From Gnetum montanum (lineage: Eukaryota; Streptophyta; Gnetopsida; Gnetales; Gnetaceae), in contig MNCI01035815.1 in NCBI GenBank assembly GCA_015680685.1, positions 14,367 through 76,366 on the forward strand: 62,000 nt of DNA, in the 5' to 3' direction. A program made the translations under genes and the position numbers. How positions within the stretch are numbered: the first letter of the stretch is position 1; each line of letters opens with the position of its first letter. Positions 50,461 to 62,000 of this stretch are shown here, piece by piece. The notes beneath the pieces were generated by a model that saw only the letters and a program-made list of their open reading frames with translations, was not told the DNA's origin and ran no database searches.

Positions 50461-51700
50461 ATTTATAGATATCCATGTAGGGAAGATGCTTGTTGTACAT
50501 CATTCAAATAATGAAGATATTATATGGATTGGAAAATGTGTGGACTTAGAAGCTAAAGAACATAAAGAAAAAAATTAAAAGGGTACATGCTAAATGGTAC
50601 AAGCCATAGAAAAATTTTAAAAAATAATTTCTTAAAAGATATTAACATGTAGATCCTATAAATCCAAGTCAAAAATGTCTAAATCCAAATAACATTATAT
50701 ATGCATGGATATCAAAGTCAAAAGGCACAAGCAAGATTAAGAAAAATAAAAAGACCAATGAGACAATAGATGAGCTACTTAAGAAAATTTCAGGTGGAAG
50801 AAATCATTAAACTAAGAAAAATGAAACATTCCATTCTATTTGAAAATTTGTTGTATTATTGGAAAGATTATACAAATGAATGTTAGTTATGGAAATTGTA
50901 GCCATATCTTCATAGAATTATAATTTTGTATTAAGAATTTATATTTCATCAATGTTTATAATCAAATGCTAAATGAGATTTACTAGAATATGGAATCCAT
51001 TCTATTTCTAGAAGGAGTTGTAAAAATGTTATTTCTATTGCTATAGATTAAAATTTTACAATAAATTAATGAAAGTAATACATTTTTCTTTGATAAAACA
51101 TTGTTCTAATTAACTAAATAAAACATTTCATAATATGATGCAATAAAATTGCAAATCTTTGAGGACATATAGCATCTTATATTTTCTAGAATTAATACCA
51201 AATTCTAGATTTAATGAAAAATGTATTTATGTTTGAGAATATCACTATGGTAAATCCTTGGATGCTACACATTCTCTATAGGAATAGTAAGACTTTAAGC
51301 TTGGTATTCCATAGAATTCTAAAGAATCTCACAAGGCTTAAAACATGATGCTCTTATAGGACACACTCATAACCCCTTAGGGCAAAGATAATATGATAAA
51401 TACTTGTGTAAAACCCATGTGTTTTAGACCGAGGACCTTAGGTTTATTATTTATTTCTTATGCTTGGCTCTTAAGAATAAGGATATGTTTAATATATTAT
51501 GTTAGTAATATATTGTATTTTAGTAGTGGTTTATGCTAGTATATTCTAATGTCTCTCATATTATTATGCTTATGATTGTGCATCTTAAGATTTGAACCCT
51601 TGACTCTTTGTTTACATGCATTAACATTTTATGATTAATACATATTTTTTACAAGCTTGTGCATAGTATGTCCTAGAATAATCCTTCATGTATTGGTAAG
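50461..51700. other. AT-rich intergenic or decayed repeat
   Basis: Very AT-rich with no open frame of note, no RNA gene and no repeat I can place. The last bases (GTAAG, 51696-51700) would be the left target-site copy of E2. Confidence 0.4.
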
Positions 51701-53218
51701 TGAAACACCACAAAAAATTTGCATGTTATAGCCAATTTTCATCATGTAGCTTTCACCCCATGTAACCTAAGGCAAAACTTCATTATAAATGTAAAGATTG
51801 TAACCCATAGTGGGCAATTTCACATACTTTATACCTTTGGGGCTAAAAAATGACTCATAAGTGGTCAAAGCCTCATTCCCTAAGTGGAAAAAGTCACATA
51901 GTATCTATATTTGGGCTTGTGGGGTCAAAATGCCTTTTGGAATACCAAGAAAGGCAATTTGATGGGTTTTATGGGGGGTATATTCCTATCTACACTAGAA
52001 ACACATGCAGGGGGTAAATCTCACCAACCCCCAATGTGGAAAGGTGGAGGCTTTGAAAAATTTCTTCCTTCAACATGGAGACCACATGCATAGCCTAGAA
52101 ACCTTTCCCCCTCAACATGGAAGTTTCCCCCCAACATGGAGTCTTCACCCCCTACATTGAAAATTGTATCCCCTAGCATGGAAGCCACAAAAGCCAAAAT
52201 CCATCACTTCATGCACTTCAATGTTGACTAGCCACGTCAACAAGCATGATGGAGAGCTCAGCATGGAAGATTCATGTCCAGTGAAGAAGGTGTGCCCTAG
52301 TTACTATTTATAGTGGAGGAAAGCACTTACTATGTATAGTAACCCCCCAAATTTGGGCACCCATATCATCTGAATTTGGCAACCATTTTTCAGCCATTTC
52401 ATAGCCATTTTGCACCACCGTTCATGGCTCAAAGAGCCTATAAAAGCCAACCTCAAATGTCATTTATAGGTTAAAAAACTTTGGTAGTTTTACTTTTTTG
52501 CAATCTAAGACTATTGGCATACATGCATTTTTGCACACAAAATTGTTCATAGTTCTACACTTGGGAATTCTCAAACACTTGAGAGTTTCTTACAAGTTTC
52601 CAAACTTGTATTCTCTTGAACCCAATGTAGACGCCTTATGACCTTGTGGCCTTATAACCACCTTTGGGATTTGTGAATTTTCAAGCTCAACACTACACTC
52701 CTAGGATTCCCAACTTCCAACATAGAACATTTGGGTAGCTTAGATTTTTCACACTTCTCAGCCCCAACCATAGCCAATGTTGTAGATCTAAGGTTTCAAT
52801 TTAGAAAGGTTCTAAAGCATTAGGAGTGGCTTAGCACTTGAATCAAGGAGTGAATTGCATCAACTTCAACAGGCTTTGAACTCTTACATCAGTGAACCCT
52901 TCTTTGGCTACTCATTCAAGCATCAATTGTACACATTTCTCTAACTTATTCTTTATTTTTTTCTCAATAAATTTTTAAGTTTTAGGTTTTGTGTACAAAA
53001 TACATTTGTTTGTTATATGTGCATTATTTGAATCTACTATTAGTTTTACATTTCGTTCACTACCCTTTGCATTTTGTAAGTCCTTGGTTGATCTACTAGA
53101 CTGGCCAAGGTGCCTCAAATCCCATATTTTTGTGGAGGCCCTAGGGATTTGTGAGTTCAAGAACTGTTACACTAAGGATCTTTAGTTTTTCTAGCAATCG
53201 AGGTTTTCAATCACAATA
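51701..53218 (+). repeat. 5' LTR of E2
   Basis: It starts TGAAACACCAC, like the minus-strand start of the E1 3' LTR at 20334. Alignable blocks follow, such as CTTCATTATAAATGT and TCAAAATGCC near 51780-51960. It ends ACAATA just before the primer site. A TATA box (CCTATAAAAGCC) is at 52437-52448 and a polyadenylation signal AATAAA at 52966-52971, so transcripts would start near 52470. Confidence 0.78.
52437..52448 (+). promoter_or_regulatory. TATA box in the E2 LTR
   Basis: CCTATAAAAGCC is a strong plant TATA match inside the LTR, about 530 bp before an AATAAA signal. That is the expected U3-R arrangement. Confidence 0.6.
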
Positions 53219-53971
53219 GTTTTTCTTGGTGTTAGAAAGAGGGCCTTCATCTAATTTCTACATCTAAAATTAGTCTTCCCTATTACCAACATGCTCATTT
53301 GCAAATTTTTCTTTGATTATTTACAACCAAAACCCTTAAAGAATCAATGCTGATCTTCCGCCACCCCTTGCACCCCCCCCCCCCCACCCCCCCCCCCCNA
53401 AACTATAGTGTGAAAGTTACAGGTGGTTGGGTGTTGGCTTCTCACAACACTTGCTATGAATTTTATAGTCCAAAGCTAGCATTGGTATCTCTTTCCCCTT
53501 GTTTTATCTTTTCACCACCAATATTTTATTCTCTAGTTTCTAAAGTGGTTGATTTAACTCTTTAGTAAGTTAGCTTCCTACCATTTTTCCAAGCTAAGAA
53601 AATTAACAACTAGTTAAAATTAGTTTTAGTGAAAAAACACCAACTTTCCACTTTTTTTTTAGCCTTTTCCTCATGAACATTGAGGTAGGAGGTGTGATAT
53701 TCCCATCATATCATCCCCCTTCTTTCAACCCACCATACCCAATGTAGATGCAACTAGGAGGTCAATGTAGAGGGTGTTGAACATCAACATTTTTAGCTTT
53801 TCATTTTTGGTAAAGGGTTAAACCCCCCTTATCCCCCACTTACTAATTTTAGTAAGTACTTCATTTTAGCAATTTTTATTTCTTTTAAATGTTTTTGAAT
53901 TCTATTTGTTGGAATTTACTTTTGTTTTATCATTTATAGCCTTCTTTTAAGCCATTCTCAACACTATAGCC
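53219..53971 (+). other. E2 leader with primer binding site and poly-C gap
   Basis: The primer site lies at about 53224-53245 (CTTGGTGTTAGAAAGAGGG), next to the LTR end. A cytosine run at 53373-53398, broken by one A, ends in an N at 53399; this is an assembly or sequencing gap. The remaining leader has no gene. Confidence 0.65.
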
Positions 53972-56900
53972 ATGTCTTTCTAGCAATCTACCAAGTTGCC
54001 CTCACCTTCCCTAACGAAGGTCCTAACCAACAAGCCATGAGGGTATATGACCCCAAATACCCTACTATCATCAAATGTAGGTAATCTTTGATGATCATAT
54101 GGAAATGTCCTAATTTTGTAGTCACAAATGAAGATCAATATAACTTCATTTATGTGAAAATATAGGCTGGCATGCTATTTTCGCATTTGGAAGTAGAAGC
54201 TAAAAGGGAGTTTAAACTTATACACCATAATGGTAAGGAGTACATCCCTTCCCCCTATGACCAAATACCTCTATCTAATATCTATGTAGGTATACTAGTT
54301 GAATTGATTAAGATTGAGGAAGAAGATGAAAAACATATCTTCAAGGAACAATAGGAAGAGGAGGATGAATTTAGAATTGAATATAAGCTTGAAAACATCC
54401 TTAGAGGACTATTTCAACAAACATCTTCCAAGCTCATAGCACCTTCCTCTAACGCTTCCATTTTCTCCATGGGCATGGTGCCACCATCTTCCACTCCTAC
54501 CTACCCTACTACAACTAATTCCACACTGGTCATAGCCACATATCAAACTCAATAGATGCCACAAACTATGATCCATAACCCATCTATTCCATTCACCACA
54601 TGGCCTCAATCTATGTATCCATCAATGGTGGTTTTTACCACCACAAATCCATTAACTACTTATGTGGGATCTTTCATGGGATCCCAAGCAACTCTGGGGT
54701 CATTCATCCCATTTGTTCCATTTGTGCCTCAGGTACTAACACAAACATCCTTTTCTTTGTATAATGCAACCTCTTCCTTCTATCATGCAACCCATAGTGA
54801 GGCCACAAGCCTCACAAGAAAAACCATAGCCTTATGTACAAATCCCACGACCAACAGGGCCATCACAAGGTCTGGATCAAGCCTTTCAAATAATCCAGGA
54901 CCTAACGGAGGAGTTGAAGAGGCTTAAAGCCTCTACCTCACAAACTATCAAGATAATGAACTTCTATTAGGATGATCCCATAAGTCCTGTAGCCCCACCC
55001 TTAACACTTCCTCCTAGTCTTCCTATTTCCCAATTTAGCAAATATAATAGAGATGGTGATCCTAATGCTCACCTTAGTATCTTTTAATCTGAATATTTAC
55101 TCTTACATCCATGGACTCATACCATCATGAGGATTTTCCCTATGTCTTTGATTGGGAAAGTACTTGACTGGTATTGCGCATTACCTAGGGAATCCATATC
55201 CTTTTTGGAGGACTTGCTTGCCTAGTTTTTTAACCACTTCAAGTATAACTTGAAGCCTAACACAATTCTTAACCAAGTCATGAAGGTCAAGTAGGGACCC
55301 CTAAAACCCATGTAGAAATTCATTTAGTGGTGGAATGAATTGTGGAATGAAATACCATAGCCTATAGCTGAAGCCCATTTGTTAGCCATATTGAAGGGAG
55401 TAGTAAACAACTTTATCAACTCAAAACTCTACTACCTTGATCTAAGGTTAGTAAGCTAGGCATTTTTCCAAATCAAGAATGTAGAAGATGCTACAGAGGC
55501 CAGTCATGATTTAGCCTATGTAGCATTAAGAATCAACATGCATGAAGAGACAAAGAAAAAAGCAAACAAAGCAACAAAGTTGTAGCAATTTTGACAAAAG
55601 AAACAAAGACTACAAACAAGGGGTTGAAGGCCAACCCATGCAAGGACCCTACTAATGATCGCAATGACCAACCAGCAACTTCTAGGACGACTACATCGAT
55701 AACAACCAAATTCAACTTTGAAAGGAAGGATAGGTCTAAATACACTATGCTTCCATTAAAACCATCTGAGTTATTAGACCAACTTTTGAAAAGTGGATGT
55801 ATTCAATACAAACAGATGTCTGAATCTTTCTAAAAGAAGCATGATAGACTCTATGAGATAGCCAAAGACCCCACTAGAGCAAAGAAGGATGACCTTCAAC
55901 TACCTAAGTACTTCAAGTTAGACCATTTCTGCCACTATCACCAACTACTTAGTCATGACACAGACTTCTACCTTGCACTGAATAATAACTTACAAAGAAT
56001 GATAGATAGGGGGAATATTGTCCTAGATGCATTCAACCTAGTTTGACCATAAAACCAATCAATGCAGGTCTACAAAGACCCATTCAATGCTAATGATAGC
56101 CCCTATGTTATTTTAGCATTTAATATTGATGATGATTGGAGACCTACAAGAGAACCATTCATGATTCAAGTACCCCTCTATAATGAAAGGACTTCTTCAG
56201 CCTCCCATAGCTCAAGATCCCCCTTTTTTGTAAGAGTACCATCATGAGTATCTCCCATGAAACATTTTTTCATCAAGGTTCCCTAGCCTAACACAACGCA
56301 ATCAGCCATAGTCCAAAAAACTACACAATGATCCCTTATGGTGGCTAATGCTACTACCTCTTCCTCACAACCAATGGCTAACCACCCAAAAATTTTAGCT
56401 AAACAAAGGAAGAAGCATAAGCAAAATCCTAACAATAAGAGAGACAAGCAAATGGAGGCATAAAAGGAAGTGGGCCCACTGAAGCCCACTCCCATTGTGG
56501 CTATACCCATGATCTCTGTTGCCCCAACCCCTTCAACTAGAAATCCATAGGAGGACCAAAAATCCCACAACCAAAACAACAAGAAAGAGCCTCAACAACC
56601 ACAACCCAAAGGCAAAGTTCACAGTTTGGGTCACATGGAGGAAATAAAGCACAATGAGGGTAAAAAATCCATAGCCAACAATAAAAACTTACTTAGTGTG
56701 ATAGACCAAGTTAGGCAATCCCTCAAGTAGAAAAACATAATCCCAAGCTTGTATGACCTGATCATGACTTCTGCCATGCATCATGAGGTGCTAGTCAAAA
56801 TGTTGACTTCCATTCATGAGAAATCCATCCATGCAGTGATGATTCCTCCCTCACCAAAGGAGGTGAAGTCAACACACCTTGTATTTCATGATAGTGAAAT

Positions 56901-57564
56901 TAAAGTTAATCCCAGAAATGGAAAAGTAACTACGGACCCTCTATTCATAACCATATGGATATGATAGTTTAAAATACATTAGGTGCATGTTGATGATGGA
57001 GCCACAACCAATGTCATCCCATGCACCATTTTTGAAAACTTGGGTCTGATTGAGCAAATATCTACAACCACCACAACTCTTAAGTCCTTCAATAGATCAA
57101 GGATTGCCATCCAGGGGTCCATCTCCTTGGATTTTGTAGCCATGGAGCAATTCCCCATTACTGTCAATTTCTTGATGGTAGAAGAGACACCAAGATTTAA
57201 CCTAGTCCTAGGAAGACCTTGGTTGGCTCAATTATGAGATATATCCTCTCCCATCCATCAAGAAATTTACCTTTCTTATGAGGGAGGTGAAATCATCATT
57301 CATGGTAATTACACAATTCCCCTAGCTATCAACAATGTAGACATAGAGCAATGGTTTGAAGTGGAGCTTCAAGAAGAAGCTCCCAGCCATGAAGAGTAAG
57401 AACCCAAGAAAGCCAATGACGATAATGATAAGTAACAAGATGCATTATGGAATGAACTCCCTTTTCACATCGTAAGAAAAGGATATAGTGAATGTAAGCT
57501 TGTGTAGATTAGGCCTTACTCACTTCCTAATCTAGTAATGATTAGGATGAATCTGCACAAGTGA
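53972..57564 (+). pseudogene. E2 gag-protease (degenerate but readable)
   Basis: Start ATG at 53972 agrees with the E1 copy. An N-terminal region (EVEAKREFKLIHHNGKEY) and a Ser/Thr/Pro-rich stretch (about 54430-54830) come first. The gag core at about 55010-55500 includes FSKYNRDGDPNAHLSIF, GKVLDWYCALPRESISFLED and NELWNEIP. A His-rich zinc-finger-like segment (FCHYHQLLSHDTDFYLAL) follows near 55930, then a basic linker. Protease is at about 56980-57237, with HVDDGATTNV and LGRPWLAQL. The frame ends NLHK and TGA at 57564, as in E1. Most in-frame stops are TAG where Gln is expected. About 1,200 codons. Confidence 0.88.
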
Positions 57565-57813
57565 AGTTCACCTTAAGCTTCCCATGCCCCTATGACTAGA
57601 TGCTGATAGCCATGTAGCCTTATTTTTCTCTTGTAGTTTATTATATCTTTTTATGCATTTTTTGTTTTGCTCTTTATGCACGTAGCCTATGCATGTAGCT
57701 TAAGTTCCTTTGCATTTTTGCTTATTTGCTACAACCTTTCTTTATTTTTTCCTATATTATAAACATCAAAAAAGCCTTATAAATATACTTCTATTTCATA
57801 ACTAGCCTGATAA

Positions 57814-58392
57814 GACCTTAAACTAGCATCATGGTCTACTACGACCTTAAACTAATATCCTTATCTACTAAAACATTAAACTAACATTATGTCTTGATAA
57901 GGCCATAAACTGGCATCATGATCTACTACGACCTTAAATTAACATCCCCATTCACTAAGACATTAAAATAGCATTATGGTGCACTAAGGCCTTAAACTAG
58001 CATCATAGTTTTCTATTAGCTTAAACAAGAATTCCCATCCGCCAAGATGTTAAACTAAAATTATGGCCCACTAAGGCCTTAAACTATCATCATGATCAGC
58101 TACTAGCTTAAATTGGCATCCTCGTCTACTAAGATTTTAAACTAGAATTATGGTCTAATGAGGTCTTAAATTGGCATCATGGTCCACTAAGACCTTAAAC
58201 TAGCATCCTTATCCCCAAAGTTGTTAAACTGGCATTATGGTCCACTAGGGCCTTAAGCTAGCATCATGGTCTACTACGACCTTAAACTAGCATCCCTATT
58301 TGCTAACATGTTAAACTAGCATTATGTCCTACCATGACCTTAAACTAGCAAAACAACGTAACCTACACCTGCTATGACCTAAAACTAGCAAG
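57814..58392 (+). repeat. 29-bp tandem repeat with three-unit higher-order pattern
   Basis: About nineteen units share ACCTTAAACTAGCAT. Three unit types alternate strictly as A, B, C: A continues CATGGTCTAC, B continues CC(C/T)-TAT, and C continues TATGGTCCAC. This gives a period of about 87 bp repeated about six times. The array lies between the converging 3' ends of gag-protease (57564) and the antisense gene (58697). Vestiges occur at 34403-34475, 21305-21375 and near 25230 in E1. Confidence 0.9.
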
Positions 58393-58696
58393 AATATTTC
58401 TCATTATACTAGTTTTTTTAGCCTATTATCACATCAATTAGCCATTTTGTTCTATAATCGAAAATTCAACATAGTCATTCTTAACTTTTATAATGTTTAC
58501 TAAAACATGATATATAGCTAAGAATAAAACCAAATATTTAAATTTAAAGTTAATATGTACATATCCATACATAGCAATGGCCACACTATGTGGAAAAAAT
58601 GTCAAAGAATAATAATCATCTACAACATAGTTTGGGCTGATAATAGCCATCAACATGAAAACAAAAAAAATAGCCAACAAGCTAAACTAATAGAGG

Positions 58697-61600
58697 CTAT
58701 TGAGTGATATCCAAAGGAGGAAGTGGTGGGCCATTCCCACCCTGCCTACTAGGGCTACCAATGTCTTTTGAGGTCTAAAATGCAACATATCACTAGTTAA
58801 CAACCCATAGCCAAAACCCTAACCATAAAAACTTAAAAACATAAAATGCATATAACCTATGGAGATTCCACCTCCATGATTTCCAAGGGTAGAAGTGGTA
58901 GACCTTCCTCCAAATGATGGAGGATCTAGTCCTTTGTCATGTTGATCCAGTCAACATCCCCAAGATCAATGCTAGAGAGAATGCCTATCCTCTATATAGG
59001 AGTCCAAGTAGGAGACTCCTAGGCAGTATTAGTTATAGAGGTCTTTCCCATAGTAATGGTAATCTAAGTAATAGTACATTACTCCACCATGAGAATACTT
59101 TTAGAAAGCTGATAAGCACTTTCTACCTAGATCCCCTAGATGAACAAATCTCATTTGCACCATTCAACTGACTCTTCCTTAATCCACTTAGGGTAGGACC
59201 CACGATCCACCTTGTACTATCACTTGTGGATGTTTTTTTTCTCACCCCACTCTAGGACTAAGTGTAGTGATCTTTACAATCCTCAACCTTCTAGGAGATG
59301 AGGTCCATCTTCATGCATTGTTCCATCATCTCCCATAGGATCACTACTTTGACCTAAACAACATGCTAGTAGCAGGCCCATGTGATCTCCTTAGTTTGTG
59401 ATTTCCTTGAGTTAGCCACTTGGGCTTTCACAAAGGCCTTATGGTCTCAAAGATTTCTAATCATATCCTCTTATTATTGAGTCTTTTTCCTTAAGGCCAG
59501 AACTTCCTCCCATAGGAATTCATTAGACGTCTCTAGCTCCCATGAAGTTTTTGCAAACAACATTGCTAGATTAGTAGTAGTCTTGTACAACTTCAAGGGT
59601 ACACTAGATATGTTAGAGGGAAACTTAGGTAAGGAGTCTATCTCCATGTCTCTACTAGGGTCCCACTCTAGCGAAGACACTACACGAGTATAAAATACAA
59701 ACATGAACATAAGACACAATCTAAGATAGCCATAATGCAAGCATAGCCTACAACTAAAGCATAAAACAAAATCCTTACCTATCTCAGGTGTAACCTAATA
59801 CAACTGATCAATAATGTCCTTATCCATTCCATGCATGATATCCACTTTGTCTAGAGTCTCTACCCATGATATCACATGAAACTTAGGGATGGGAGCTTGC
59901 AGTGGTGGCTCAAGAACTACTATAATCATAACAATCATCTAAAGGTTAGGATGAAAACCAAAAAGAAACAATGAGATATAACAAAAATATTAAGGCATGG
60001 GCATACTTAGCTCCTCCTCCTCTTCCTCCTCTTGGATGATCATGGGGGATGTACCCAATACCATCTCTCTAAAAAAGACATCTAAACCACCTATATCTAC
60101 ATCAGCAAATCCCTTAACCATATGTTGCTTTAGGAGTACCTCTTCTACATGCCTTTGTTCCACCTTTATAGCAACTTTTGCTATCATAGCCTGACGCTTG
60201 TCTACAACCATAGCACATAGAAAACTAGTTAACACATAAACTTTAAAACATGAAATAGAAAAATTTAAACAAAGCATACTTTTAACTACTTGTTGTGATG
60301 GTCTAAGCTTAAACTTAAGCTTCTTCAAGGTAGGTTGGTTTGATGCTCATAGTGTCTCCTCCATAGGCATCTTGATTTTCTCATTAGCTATCCCTTTGGC
60401 TTCCATAGGCCATCGTCTGGCATCTTGGATACTAGCAAGAAATGTGAGAGCCTCATCATCATCAATTCTATCACAAGACTCACACTACCTAATATCAAGA
60501 TTCTCAATGGTAATGAATAATGTATCATCCATCACCTCTAGTGGGTTTTGGACCTGCATTGTTTGATAAATGTGCTTTATGCAAGGCCTAGAGAGTTGGC
60601 TTGGATCTTGGGAAACCCATCACTTATTCCTATACACCACTAGAAACTCTACAAACATCTTTAGATAACCCGCAAAAAATGCAAAGTGCATGTGGATTAT
60701 CATAGAGGTGTCAACACCAAATCTAAGGATCTCCTCTTGAAGCCTGGTAGCTAAAGCAACTACCTAGTCAAATATGGTGTCCTTCATCAGGACCTTCTCC
60801 AAGGTCCACCATTGTGCCAAGTCAATTACCTTCCTTTGTGATAACTTTTTGGGAAACACATAAGATCTAAACAAAGGATATGATTACTTTTCATCAAGAT
60901 TTCTAAAGCTATCCATCAAAATTATAGAGTGCCCCATGTTGACACCAAGCCACTCTAGAACTTCATCATGATGGTCCATTTTCCATACTGTCATGGTGGG
61001 AACCTTTGCCCCATTAGTAGGGACACCAAACAAGTAATGAAAGAGGCCCACACTAACGTGCATGTTCACCTTCACACCCCAAATGATGGTGTTGAAATGA
61101 ACAACCTTCTCATCAAAGGAGTCTATGACATACAACATCTCCGTAGCAAGGATGCAAAGGATAGGTTCCATAAGAATGTTAAGCAAACCTGTACACTAGA
61201 TGTTTGCTTGAACGTACCCAAGCACCTATCCCTTTAGCCACTCCTGTGCTGATGTCACCCCACCAAAATTTAGGATGAGGGTATCCTCATGATGTGAACC
61301 TAAAAGTGGTATATTGATATCAGTCAAGGTGGAAGGTTCTGCAAAGAAACAACTAAAGTTTAGCATCATTATAAGAAAATCTGACAACTAAGAAAAGCAA
61401 TAGAATGCTTAAAGTTATAGCCATGAAACATTAGAAGCTATAGCCCTTACACTTACCTTTCCTTTTCTTATTCAGTGTGGTTTGAGTGGAGGTCCTAACT
61501 ACATGGTTTTGATCCATGTTATTCATGTCTACCCACTAGTTGTGCATCATCCTATCATCCTTGCACTTCTTATATATGAAGTTGAATCTTGAGGCATATG

Positions 61601-62000
61601 CATTAAAGTCCCTTCTTAACTATTGATACACAATAGTTCTGATTTGATGACTCTTGGCGAATTCATCTATAGCAATTTGTGCCACTGCCAATATTTGATC
61701 ATTGATGATCAAACCTTGATCATTGACCTTGTACCTACAAGAAGTTTGTAAAATCAATGAAGTTAGGGAAGGTAGTTCAGCCAAAAACATAAAAGCATTA
61801 AAATAACCATGCTCAACCTTGTAGATGATACATAGTGTTGAGAGGGTTATAGAATAACATGTGGGCTCTATGCACCACCATCAAAGTATTGTCAACATTA
61901 TAGTGACTATACTTTGGCATCATCCAGATCCCTATAAGGTAACGTGGGCTTATGATATTTGTTGGTCCCCCTACTATCTTAGAAAGTGGCTTATCAATAA
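58697..62000 (-). pseudogene. Antisense multi-exon gene in E2 (5' part beyond the window)
   Basis: Exons on the minus strand are 62000-61818 (partial), 61734-61457, 61338-60280, 60201-60007, about 59931-59779, 59679-58857 and 58774-58697. They match exons 2-8 of the E1 gene in order and protein. Examples are MPKYSHYNVDNTLMVVHRAH against MPKFSQYNSKNTLIIGHYAH, and YLFGVPTNG against DLFGIPNDG. Splice sites are good: GTAAGTG at 61456, TTTGCAG before 61338, and donors GTATGC, GTAAGG and GTTATA. The sixth coding exon of E2 (59679-58857) is 823 bp, exactly as in E1. The HAD-like motif III again lacks its aspartates (VVHRAH). Several stops (TAG, TGA) make this copy dead. The TAG end is at 58697. Confidence 0.78.

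Larger units (their letters stand above)
51701..62000 (+). mobile_element. E2: second Tat/Ogre-like element of the E family, runs off the window
   Basis: The order is 5' LTR (51701-53218), primer site, gag-protease (53972-57564), 29-bp tandem array (57814-58392), then the antisense gene (62000 down to 58697). It is the same arrangement as E1 in the opposite orientation. RT-integrase and the 3' LTR should lie to the right of the window. Confidence 0.82.

Noticed and set aside
53972-57564. Altered genetic code or stop readthrough because of many TAG codons at Gln sites
   Set aside because: TAA and TGA stops also occur at Gln and Arg sites and frameshifts are present in the family. Decay by C-to-T change explains it more simply.
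57814-58392. CRISPR-like array
   Set aside because: Units are directly adjacent and diverged, without unique spacers, and lie in a plant retrotransposon. It is a tandem repeat.
59997-60566. Plus-strand open frames over the E2 antisense gene
   Set aside because: They are shadows of the minus-strand exons, which have a homologous partner in E1 and conserved splice sites.

Overview
The window is a block of nested, decayed LTR retrotransposons from a large, AT-rich, CpG-poor plant genome. The domain types (Ty1/Copia; Ty3/Gypsy of Tat/Ogre type), the plant-type primer sites and the very long elements point to a seed plant with a giant repeat-rich genome. A gymnosperm is plausible but not proven. 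I see no intact host gene, rRNA, tRNA or CRISPR array. Almost every retroelement reading frame is broken, mostly by C-to-T changes that turn Gln and Arg codons into stops.

Layout. (1) 23-4658: a minus-strand Copia element (A1) with a 3' LTR, a broken gag, a primer site and a partial 5' LTR, but no pol. (2) 4659-40188: one very large minus-strand Tat/Ogre-like Gypsy element (E1), about 21 kb once its two later insertions are removed. Its 3' LTR lies in three pieces (4659-5406, 10595-11073, 19994-20334). The first break holds a plus-strand Copia element (A2, 5407-10594) with recognisable integrase, RT and RNase H. The second holds a minus-strand element of about 8.9 kb (B, 11074-19993) with paired LTRs, tRNA-Asp-type primer site, gag-like and second ORF, but no visible pol. 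(3) 40189-51700: fragments, including a plus-strand Copia LTR and a minus-strand non-autonomous element (C). (4) 51701 to the window end: a second, plus-strand member of the E family (E2), running off the right edge.

Main discovery. Both E elements carry, downstream of gag-protease and on the opposite strand, a gene with introns. In E1 it is on the plus strand (28944-34096, eight exons). In E2 it is on the minus strand (62000 down to 58697). Splice sites, intron phases, exon lengths and protein sequence agree between the copies, although both are full of stop codons. Its N-terminal part resembles a NIF/FCP1-type HAD phosphatase fold that has lost the catalytic aspartates. The rest is a large domain of unknown function, a charged or coiled-coil part and an acidic tail. 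In E1 it lies between the protease and reverse transcriptase regions, where Ogre elements are known to have an intron. A 29-bp tandem repeat with a three-unit higher-order pattern sits between the converging ends in E2, and traces of it sit in the same place in E1. An array of about 185-bp units, each carrying a palindrome, lies upstream of the antisense gene in E1.

In E1 the parts read on the minus strand as 5' LTR, PBS, gag-protease, converging antisense gene, palindromic array, RT-RNase H-integrase, PPT, 3' LTR. Relative ages follow from nesting: A1 is older than E1, and E1 is older than A2 and B.
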